The notes beneath the pieces were generated by a model that did not search any database, had not been told where the DNA came from, and was given only the letters and a program-made list of their open reading frames with translations. Below are positions 1 to 6,221 of a stretch of DNA of 64,000 bases, in pieces (the stretch's first letter is position 1; each line of letters opens with the position of its first letter). The DNA is taken from positions 1 to 64,000 of the forward strand of contig NZ_NIHC01000003.1 of the NCBI RefSeq assembly GCF_002806945.1, read 5' to 3'. A program made the position numbers and the translations under genes. This stretch comes from Marinobacter salexigens (GTDB taxonomy: Bacteria; Pseudomonadota; Gammaproteobacteria; Pseudomonadales; Oleiphilaceae).

Positions 1-114
1 CGGTAAAGGTTCGGTCTCGGGGATTCCGGAACAAGGAGAGGTTCAAGCGGGCGATTCTATTTCACTACGGCGGACTGCCAATGGCACCTGACCCACACAG
101 ATAAGTGAAGAGCC
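1..114 (+). mobile_element. Right end of an ISL3-like insertion sequence (partial)
   Basis: The first 114 bases read as the end of an IS. They carry the C-terminal codons of a transposase and finish with GAAGAGCC at 107-114. This is the inverse of GGCTCTTC, the terminal-repeat start I recall for the ISL3 family. The next eight bases, ATATAAAA at 115-122, could be one copy of the 8-bp target duplication usual for that family. The left end is outside the window, so neither the second terminal repeat nor the duplication can be confirmed. The IS would end 25 bp before the integrase ATG. Confidence 0.55.
3..104 (+). CDS. Transposase C-terminal fragment, ISL3-like (partial)
   Basis: Frame 3 is open from the window edge to a TAA at 102-104, giving 33 residues. 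It contains [19 protein letters not shown] (residues 7-25), a pattern I associate with the C-terminal tail of ISL3-family transposases. The fragment ends 10 bp inside the putative terminal inverted repeat, as expected for an IS with one transposase gene. The 5' part is outside the window, so integrity cannot be judged. The family call rests on a short tail plus the terminal repeat. Confidence 0.5.
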   Translation, partial: VKVRSRGFRNKERFKRAILFHYGGLPMAPDPHR

Positions 115-139
115 ATATAAAACCAGTAATGAAAGATCG

Positions 140-691
140 ATGGATATGGAAATCCCCACCCCGATACCAGCCCAACCAACCCGCTTTTTGGACAAGGTCC
201 GTGCTTTTATACGCCTGCGAGGCATGGCGTATAAAACAGAGAAAACCTACCTGTTCTGGATCAAGCGTTTTATCCGTTTCCATGGTCTGCAGCACCCTGA
301 GGTTATGGGCTCTTCAGAAGTCGAAGCATTTCTGTCTCATCTTGTTTTGCATGCAAACGCAAGCGCCTCTACCCAGAGGGTCGCTCTAAACGCCTTGGTA
401 TTTCTCTATCGGGAATTCCTGAGCCAACCTCTGGATGATCTCAACTTCAAGCACTCAAAAAAACCGGTTAAGCTTCCAACGGTATTCAGTGCCGAAGAAG
501 CGAGATCCGTTATTCGTAATCTGAGCGGTGACTACAAGCTTGTTGCCATGCTGCTCTATGGCTCCGGTCTGCGTATTAATGAAGCCTTGCGCCTGAGAGT
601 GAAAGATGTTGATTTTGATATGCAACAGTTAGTGGTTCGAAGTGGCAAAGGTGGTTTTGGTGTTCGCAGTCCGGTGGACGAGGGCTTCTGA
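140..691 (+). pseudogene. Truncated integron-type tyrosine recombinase (IntI-like)
   Basis: The 183-residue product has an N-terminal SAM-like core-binding domain (about residues 12-95, with [18 protein letters not shown]) and the start of the catalytic domain. The latter includes the box I arginine in [19 protein letters not shown] (about residues 140-158). Integron integrases are normally about 320-340 residues. Here similarity stops just after the GKGG turn, and about 15 unrelated codons lead to a TGA. The second half, with box II (HxxR) and the nucleophilic tyrosine, is absent in every frame downstream, so the enzyme should be dead. The start could be ATG 140 or ATG 146. An IS end lies 25 bp upstream. 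No attI or attC site was recognised in the next 190 bp. Confidence 0.75.
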
Positions 692-801
692 CTTGGCCAG
701 TACTGAGGCATTACTTCCCGAGTAGCAGGCAATTCAGCCTTTATGTTGGTTCTTTTGCCTAAAGCCGCCGAGTAACGTACATATACAAGAGCCGTTTTGG
801 C

Positions 802-865
802 CAGGCTCCTGGAGCCTGTTACTCATTGAGCCGCCATTCAATGCACTAATTTGGTCGGCGACCAA
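802..865. promoter_or_regulatory. Two perfect palindromes in front of the isochorismatase gene
   Basis: CAGGCTCC-T-GGAGCCTG (802-818) and TTGGTCG-G-CGACCAA (851-865) are both perfect inverted repeats, 32 bp apart. The second ends 16 bp before the ATG at 882. They could be operators for the downstream hydrolase, or the first could be a weak hairpin ending the integrase remnant. No T-run follows either one. No regulator gene is adjacent. Confidence 0.35.
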
Positions 866-881
866 CTTTGAAGGATATATC

Positions 882-1484
882 ATGAGCGATCTAACAACCC
901 TCAGGGACATCGTGGGTCTTGGCAATACTGCCAGCCCAATCAGCGAATCTGCCCTGGTGATTATTGATGCCCAGAATACCTATCGCGAAGGCGTGATGAA
1001 GCTCGACCACGTGGAGCCTGCCTTAGAGGAGTGCAAGGTTCTACTGCAACGTTTCCGTGCTGCAGGCCGCCCGGTCTTTCATATTCAGCACGACGCTGGA
1101 CCAGGCTCACCTTACGATCTGACAGCTCCCATCGGCCAGATTGCCGACGCGGTAGCCCCGATTGCGGGCGAAGCGGTTATCACCAAGAACTTCCCCAGCT
1201 CCTTTGCCCAGACAGACCTGGACGAACAGCTGCAGAACGCCGGTATCAAGAACCTGATTCTGACCGGGTTTATGTCTCACATGTGCATTAATTCTACTGC
1301 CCGCGCTGCATTCACGCTGGGGTACAATCCCACGGTGGTTGCCTCTGCTACGGCAACCCGTTCTTTGCCGTCGAGGGCCTCTGGCAAAACGGTTCCATCC
1401 GAGCAGGTTCATGAGGCCGCATTAGCAGCCCTGTCGGACTTGCCTTCTGCCGTGGTTCCCTCAACGACTGATGTTCCAGACTGA
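882..1484 (+). CDS. Isochorismatase-family cysteine hydrolase
   Basis: A 200-residue single-domain protein of the isochorismatase-like hydrolase family. The usual triad is visible: Asp29 in LVIIDAQ, Lys102 in ITKNFPSSF and Cys135 in SHMCINSTA. Members hydrolyse amide or vinyl-ether bonds in small molecules (isochorismate, nicotinamide, N-carbamoyl compounds); the substrate cannot be read from the sequence. A cis-peptide-like GFMSHMC segment precedes the cysteine, as is normal in the family. The ATG at 882 follows a GAAGGA ribosome site. The gene stands alone between the broken integrase and a convergent peptidase gene, so it may have been cargo of the former integron or IS region, which is inference. 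Confidence 0.85.
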   Translation: MSDLTTLRDIVGLGNTASPISESALVIIDAQNTYREGVMKLDHVEPALEECKVLLQRFRAAGRPVFHIQHDAGPGSPYDLTAPIGQIADAVAPIAGEAVITKNFPSSFAQTDLDEQLQNAGIKNLILTGFMSHMCINSTARAAFTLGYNPTVVASATATRSLPSRASGKTVPSEQVHEAALAALSDLPSAVVPSTTDVPD

Positions 1485-1509
1485 CCGGTATATCCCGTAA
1501 CTCTCTTAA

Positions 1510-1545
1510 CCGGGGCTCAGCATGACCACGCCAGTTGCGCCCCGG
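1510..1545. terminator. Weak hairpin between convergent genes
   Basis: CCGGGGC (1510-1516) pairs with GCCCCGG (1539-1545) over a 22-base loop in the 133-bp gap between the convergent hydrolase and M48 genes. No clear U-tract follows on either strand, so its role as a terminator is tentative. Confidence 0.3.
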
Positions 1546-1617
1546 CCTGGCACTCAACCGCCCTGGCGTCAGCGCTGCAAAGCGAAGATGGTGCTGAAAC
1601 GGATACTGCTCCAGCGC

Positions 1618-3102
1618 CTATAATCCTGCCTCTGCTAATGTCTGGTAAAAACTGCGCTGGCTCTCCAGTGCCTGCTTTGCCAGTTCACATCGCTCCCGAA
1701 CATTTACTTTCCCTGTACCGGCCTCACACAGTTTTTGATTCAACATGTCATGCAGAGGCACTTCATATCGTTTAGACAAGTAATACTGGTCGGCGACGTA
1801 GGCATCGGGAAGGTCAAGTTTGGCCAATTTTAACACTGCTTCATACACCAGTGACTTGCGCTCCGAATCGGTTACTTCATGATGCTGATCCAGAAAGCGG
1901 GTCGCTTCACTCAAGGCACTAAAGGTTGCATCCGGCCTTTGAATAAATCCTCTGGCCATCTGAGTTGCCTGTTGCCAGTCTTTTCGAGCCAGCACTGTCC
2001 GGAATTTCACCAGTTGCAAATGGAGGTTGTTGGGCTCGTAGGCCAGTGCCTGATCAACAAGCTCTGCATAAGATGGGCTTGTCGGCTCATAGTTATCGAT
2101 CTTCTTAAGTGACGTCACCGGCTTCAACTCATCCACATTGATCTGCATATCGCTGAACGACCGGGCCAAGGCAGCCCCATCGAGATCATAGATAACCATC
2201 CGGACAATCTGTCGCCGCTCCTCTGAGGATAGGTATTCCCGGCCGCTCATGTCACTGGCGACGGAAGAAATCCATTTCTGGATCTGGCTGTCGCTGACTT
2301 CAGTTTCTTCGTTTTTGAGTTTATTTGCCGCAGCGGCCCCCATTTCTTCATAAGCACTGCCGGCTATCGGCACATCGTTTTTTCCTTTACTGAGTTTTGT
2401 TAGCAGCGCGACCATCGACATCGGGCTGTAACGGGAGGCTTCCAGTACTTTGGCTGCCAACAGATCGGCTTCTGTCTCCTGCTCCCTGTTCCACTGAGTA
2501 AAACCCGCAGCGGCAACCAAGGCGTCCGTTGATCCGCCAATGCGTAGCGTTGTTTCCCGCGCATTGTCGTCGTGACTGAATATTGAAATTGCCTGGGCCA
2601 GATCGACTAAACCCGTTGCACCGGTCTGTAGCTCATTTTTTTGGTGATGGGCCAACCACAAATGGGAAAGTTCATGCGCCAGCAGCGCTGCGACTTCGTC
2701 GCGGGTATCCAGGTACTCCAGTGTGCCGGCCTGAACTACGATGGTGCCGTTGGGGTAGGTAAAGCCACCAAAGCTATACCGCGGCCCCAACCGAACCTGA
2801 CAACGGCACGGTGTGCCATGCCAATCGTTTGAAAGTTCGTCGGCAATGGCCTGGAGTTCGGCTGTCACGGAAGTAGCCTCCAGCGGAGATACACTATCGC
2901 TTCGAAGCAGCACCGCGTCCTCTAACGGGTCCCGATTGTCGGCACTGTGCTGTTCAGCTTTGGCCGTGAGTTTTTTGATTTCTGTCTGCCTTAACTCGCG
3001 GTCGCTGGCCCAGTCTTCAGACTGATACGGTGAAGAACTGCACCCGGTCAGCCCCATTACGACAATCAGAGCAACCCCGGAATATCGTGTATGTAACCTC
3101 AC
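1618..3102 (-). CDS. M48-family metallopeptidase lipoprotein with TPR-like C-terminus
   Basis: A 494-residue predicted lipoprotein. The signal peptide ends in the lipobox LTGC with Cys21. The M48 zinc site HELSH is at residues 143-147, and a third ligand is likely at Glu211 in ETEAD. The C-terminal half (about 300-490) is helical and resembles the TPR-like region of BepA-type periplasmic proteases, which degrade or assist misfolded outer-membrane proteins. The start is GTG at 3102, overlapping the upstream TGA as GTGA, so translation is probably coupled to the small secreted protein. It is the last gene of a three-gene operon that begins with a CHASE2 protein. Ser27 and Glu29 after the lipid-modified Cys give no inner-membrane retention signal (+2 is Ser), so the outer membrane is likely. 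Confidence 0.85.
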   Translation of the reverse strand: MRLHTRYSGVALIVVMGLTGCSSSPYQSEDWASDRELRQTEIKKLTAKAEQHSADNRDPLEDAVLLRSDSVSPLEATSVTAELQAIADELSNDWHGTPCRCQVRLGPRYSFGGFTYPNGTIVVQAGTLEYLDTRDEVAALLAHELSHLWLAHHQKNELQTGATGLVDLAQAISIFSHDDNARETTLRIGGSTDALVAAAGFTQWNREQETEADLLAAKVLEASRYSPMSMVALLTKLSKGKNDVPIAGSAYEEMGAAAANKLKNEETEVSDSQIQKWISSVASDMSGREYLSSEERRQIVRMVIYDLDGAALARSFSDMQINVDELKPVTSLKKIDNYEPTSPSYAELVDQALAYEPNNLHLQLVKFRTVLARKDWQQATQMARGFIQRPDATFSALSEATRFLDQHHEVTDSERKSLVYEAVLKLAKLDLPDAYVADQYYLSKRYEVPLHDMLNQKLCEAGTGKVNVRERCELAKQALESQRSFYQTLAEAGL

Positions 3103-3455
3103 TCGCAGTCCTCCCCCAGGCCACGGGCGCTGGCATTACGATGATCGCTGGCAAGCAGGATCTGGGGGCGATCACACGGAATTTTGATTGCCGCTGTCTG
3201 GTTCGTTATTACCTCGGGAATAAACACCCGATACTGTTCTCCCTCTGCATTAAACAGGTACTGACCACCCTCCTTGCCGGTAACATCAAATTTATAGGGG
3301 GCTTTCAATCCCGAGTTCTTAAGCTCCACCATAGAACCATCGGATTTGAACACGAAGGCATCTTCCCCATCATGAAAACCTTCAATAACCAGCGTCTCTG
3401 CCACTACCGAGCTGCTCAGGAGTACAAGCAGCCAAAGCGCGTGTTTTATATTCAT
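3099..3455 (-). CDS. Small secreted protein of unknown function
   Basis: A 118-residue protein whose family I do not recognise. It starts with a clear Sec signal peptide (MNIKHALWLLVLLSSSVVAE). The mature part is about 98 residues, probably beta-rich, with two cysteines (one in IPCDRP, one near the C-terminus). I chose ATG 3455 over an upstream ATG at 3476 because AAAGGAG lies just before it and because the signal peptide then begins normally. The gene overlaps the end of the CHASE2 gene by about 74 bp, and its TGA overlaps the GTG of the M48 gene. The three are therefore very probably co-translated and may act together in the envelope. Confidence 0.6.
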   Translation of the reverse strand: MNIKHALWLLVLLSSSVVAETLVIEGFHDGEDAFVFKSDGSMVELKNSGLKAPYKFDVTGKEGGQYLFNAEGEQYRVFIPEVITNQTAAIKIPCDRPQILLASDHRNASARGLGEDCE

Positions 3456-4884
3456 TTTCCATCTCCTTTCGCTCATTCCGGATGGCTACCCACAGCCACG
3501 GCATAAAAGCCATGAGGTCTGTGAGGAAGCCAGGGGTACGATTGCACTGCAAGACCGCGATATAGATCAGACCAAGCAAAACCAAAACCACTGTTGTTTC
3601 AATAAGTTCCATCGTTAATTCGGGCCAGCCCGAGGTGTATTCCCAGCCCCATCGCCAGTGTAAAAGCATGCGCACCACAACCAGCACAACCCAAAGGAGC
3701 AACGGCCAGGCCAGAATCAGATCAATGGGAAGAGTCCAGGGCGGCTTCCCGTTAAACCCCAGATTTAGCTTCAAACCAATGGGTTTCAGATAGTCAGGGC
3801 CGTAAAAAAGCAGATTGCGGAGAGCCTCCGCGTGCAGATAAACGCCCGGCAAGCGACCGGGTATAGGGGGATCAAACAGGTCTCTTGCCGACGGAAGGGA
3901 AACCCCAACCATGGCAATCCGTTCGCTCTGCGATCCTCCTGTTGGAAAGAAATCATCGCATTTGCCCTTAGGACAGAACACATCACTGAGCATCGCGGTG
4001 GGTATAGGTGGGCAGGGCTGTTGGCCACCGGATCCAATGGTCTCGGATCCGAATAAATTTCGGATAGCATCCCACACTACAAGACCAAACACTTTTACTG
4101 AATTAGCACTTGGCTCATGGCCGGTGTCGCAGCGTAACGAAGCAGCCACTCTCTGCGCAGGCTGGCCCCAGCTTATATGCATTCCCGTCCCACTGGGCAC
4201 CAACGGGGCCGCTTTCGCCTCGGCCAGGTCATCACAGTCGGGGTGGCGACAGTAGGCATCAAATCCCGCTTTTGCCAGTGTCTTACGGTCGCCCAGTTCC
4301 AGGAATACCGGGTAATACTCGCCATAACCTGACCAACCGGTTAACCCCGCAGCTGTTACCGAGTCAATCAGGGGCAATATTGACTCTTCAAGCTCTGGTT
4401 CTGGATTGACACCTGCGCCCAAAATTACACGTGTGCCCACTTCATCGCGCAAATAATCGAGTCGTCTGATCAGGTTCTGGAAACTCTTGTTCGTCTCCCC
4501 CCCTAACCGACGCTCTCTGTAGAAGGTAATATCAAGAATGATCGTGCCATAGCCAAGCCGCTTCAGCGCATTAATTATTACACCATAGTCGTTGTAGGAC
4601 AGCGGCCAGTCATTCGCTTGCAGGTATCCAATTTCCGGATTTGAAAGAGAGCGAATCGAAAAGTCGTCTATGAGGATAACGTCAACAAGGTCGGCGGAAG
4701 GGAAGTTGGCGAGTTCACGGGTGTAGACCGGAGAGTACATGCGATCAAAAGCATCGCTGAGGGCCTGACTAGTCTTCGAATTGATACCGAAAGGATCAAC
4801 AAAAGCGAAGACGTACCCCACTAATAGTACCCGCCAGTGACGGCGTACCAAGTCCAATAAAGAGATGCCCTTTATTGTGCCCAC
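3382..4884 (-). CDS. CHASE2-domain membrane sensor without an output domain
   Basis: About 500 residues. A transmembrane helix near the N-terminus (RVLLVGYVFAFV) is followed by a large extracytoplasmic CHASE2 domain: VDVILIDDFSI, then a DYGVIINAL / ILDITFYRER region, and a late IAMVGVSLPSARDLFD motif. Two or three C-terminal helices (LILAWPLLLWVVLVVV, TTVVLVLLGLIYIAVL, FLTDLMAFMPWLWVAI) complete it. CHASE2 proteins normally end in a histidine kinase, adenylate or diguanylate cyclase, or Ser/Thr kinase; here the chain stops about 25 residues after the last helix. GTG 4884 is preferred because GGAGG lies 6 bp upstream; ATG 4899 and ATG 4941 are alternatives without a good ribosome site. It heads the operon with the small secreted protein and the M48 lipoprotein. 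Confidence 0.75.
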   Translation of the reverse strand: MGTIKGISLLDLVRRHWRVLLVGYVFAFVDPFGINSKTSQALSDAFDRMYSPVYTRELANFPSADLVDVILIDDFSIRSLSNPEIGYLQANDWPLSYNDYGVIINALKRLGYGTIILDITFYRERRLGGETNKSFQNLIRRLDYLRDEVGTRVILGAGVNPEPELEESILPLIDSVTAAGLTGWSGYGEYYPVFLELGDRKTLAKAGFDAYCRHPDCDDLAEAKAAPLVPSGTGMHISWGQPAQRVAASLRCDTGHEPSANSVKVFGLVVWDAIRNLFGSETIGSGGQQPCPPIPTAMLSDVFCPKGKCDDFFPTGGSQSERIAMVGVSLPSARDLFDPPIPGRLPGVYLHAEALRNLLFYGPDYLKPIGLKLNLGFNGKPPWTLPIDLILAWPLLLWVVLVVVRMLLHWRWGWEYTSGWPELTMELIETTVVLVLLGLIYIAVLQCNRTPGFLTDLMAFMPWLWVAIRNERKEMENEYKTRALAACTPEQLGSGRDAGY

Positions 4885-5003
4885 CCTGCGCCTCCGCATG
4901 GGAATAGAATCCCGGTTTGCCCGCACTGCGGAAGCGAGCATTATTTACATCTGATAAATAACGCAACATTTAAGCCATTGGCTAAAAATTTACCCCTAGT
5001 TAG

Positions 5004-5046
5004 ACAGTTAAGTGCATACGCCTTTTGAGAGTATGCACTTAACTGT
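5004..5046. repeat. 16-bp perfect inverted repeat downstream of nrdB
   Basis: ACAGTTAAGTGCATAC (5004-5019) and GTATGCACTTAACTGT (5031-5046) are perfect complements around an 11-base loop. The element lies between the end of nrdB and the start of the CHASE2 gene. As RNA it is a very stable hairpin, so it may end or stabilise the nrdAB transcript, but no U-run follows on the minus strand. It could also be a protein-binding palindrome near the CHASE2 promoter. Confidence 0.5.
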
Positions 5047-5134
5047 AAAATGAGCTGACACTTTCCACTCTTTGTGACAAGTGCCGGGCGTTAATGGACA
5101 CCTGTAACCCGAGCGAGACATAGAGCCTGGTCGA

Positions 5135-6193
5135 TCACCACTCCAACTGAGCCCCGGTTTGGTACTCAATCACCCGCGTTTCAAAGAAGTTCTTCTCCTT
5201 ACGCATGGTGGCTTGTTCTTCCAGCCAGGGGGATACGTTTTTCGCCCCCGGGAAGGGTTCTTCCAGGCCCACGGTGCGGGCGCGGCGGTTGGCTATGAAG
5301 CGGAATTGTTCTGTGTGGTATTCCGCGGAGTAGCCCAGTATCGGGTCGCGTAAAATGTAGTTGGCGTAGTCGCGTTCGGCGGCTTCGGATTCGTCCCACA
5401 TCTCACGCACGGCTTTGGGGTCGAAGCTGATGTTTTCTTCTTCCAGTATCTGGTTGACCACTTTCAGGCCGAAGGCGAAGTGCATGGCTTCATCGCGCAG
5501 TATGTACTGGAACTGTTCGCCGGTGCCGCGCATCAAGCCGCGGCGTTGCAGGGCGAAGATGGGGCTGAAGCCGTTGTAGAACCAGCAGCCTTCAAACACT
5601 GCGGCGAAGAACAGGTACGACATGATGAATTCTTGCAGGTCGTCTTTGTTACGCAGGTTCAGATCGGAGCGCATGGCGGCGTCCAGGCGACGGTTGGCCA
5701 TCTGGATTTTGGCGTTTATTTGCGGCACTACGCGGTAGCGGTTGTAGATTTCGCTTTGGTCTAGGTTGAGGGTTTCAATGCAGTGCTGGTAGGTCCAGGT
5801 GTGCAGGGCCTCTTCGTATACCTGGCGCGCCTGGTAAATTTGCAGTTCGGGCGCGGTCATTTTTTCCATCACCGCGAGGCCGATGTTGCGCATGGCCAGT
5901 ATGTCGGAGGTGGTCAGGTAGGCCACCACGTTTTCGAACACGTGCTTTTCCGCCGGGTTCAGGCGGTGGTGGTAGTCGTGAACGTCTTGCGCCATGTTCA
6001 CGTCTAGCGGGGTCCAGTGGTTTTTGTTGGCGTTCATGAAGAACTCCCAAGCCCACGGGTATTTAAACGGCGCCAACTGGTTTACGTCGGTTTCGCCGTT
6101 GATCACGCGTTTGTCGTCTACGTTCACCGGGGCCACGCTGCTGTGTGCAGCGGGCTGGCTTTGGGGTTTGGTTTCGTCGTCCCAATTCAACAT
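5135..6193 (-). CDS. nrdB: Class Ia ribonucleoside-diphosphate reductase, beta subunit
   Basis: A 352-residue NrdB. It holds the di-iron centre and stable tyrosyl radical that start reduction of ribonucleotides in NrdA. The metal ligands can be seen: Asp97 (TTSDILA), Glu128 and His131 (EEALHTW), Glu201 (AVFEGCW), Glu235 and His238 (RDEAMHF). The radical tyrosine is Tyr135, four residues after His131 as in E. coli R2. The C-terminal peptide ending in GAQLEW would dock into NrdA. ATG 6193 follows AGAGAGG. The gene lies 28 bp after nrdA and shares its cobalamin-riboswitch leader. It requires oxygen, consistent with a B12-independent enzyme repressed when B12 is plentiful. Confidence 0.95.
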   Translation of the reverse strand: MLNWDDETKPQSQPAAHSSVAPVNVDDKRVINGETDVNQLAPFKYPWAWEFFMNANKNHWTPLDVNMAQDVHDYHHRLNPAEKHVFENVVAYLTTSDILAMRNIGLAVMEKMTAPELQIYQARQVYEEALHTWTYQHCIETLNLDQSEIYNRYRVVPQINAKIQMANRRLDAAMRSDLNLRNKDDLQEFIMSYLFFAAVFEGCWFYNGFSPIFALQRRGLMRGTGEQFQYILRDEAMHFAFGLKVVNQILEEENISFDPKAVREMWDESEAAERDYANYILRDPILGYSAEYHTEQFRFIANRRARTVGLEEPFPGAKNVSPWLEEQATMRKEKNFFETRVIEYQTGAQLEW

Positions 6194-6221
6194 GGTTGTG
6201 CCTCTCTGAATAAGTAAGTGG

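Noticed and set aside
3030..3506. A 158-codon plus-strand ORF opposite the small secreted protein and M48 genes
   Set aside because: The minus-strand gene there has a signal peptide, a ribosome site and coupled overlaps; the plus-strand product has no recognisable feature.
5004..5046. Inverted repeat with GTTAAGT and ACTTAAC as an integron attC site
   Set aside because: In attC the order is RYYYAAC first and GTTRRRY last; here it is reversed, the stem is perfect without extrahelical bases, and it is 4 kb from the integrase remnant.
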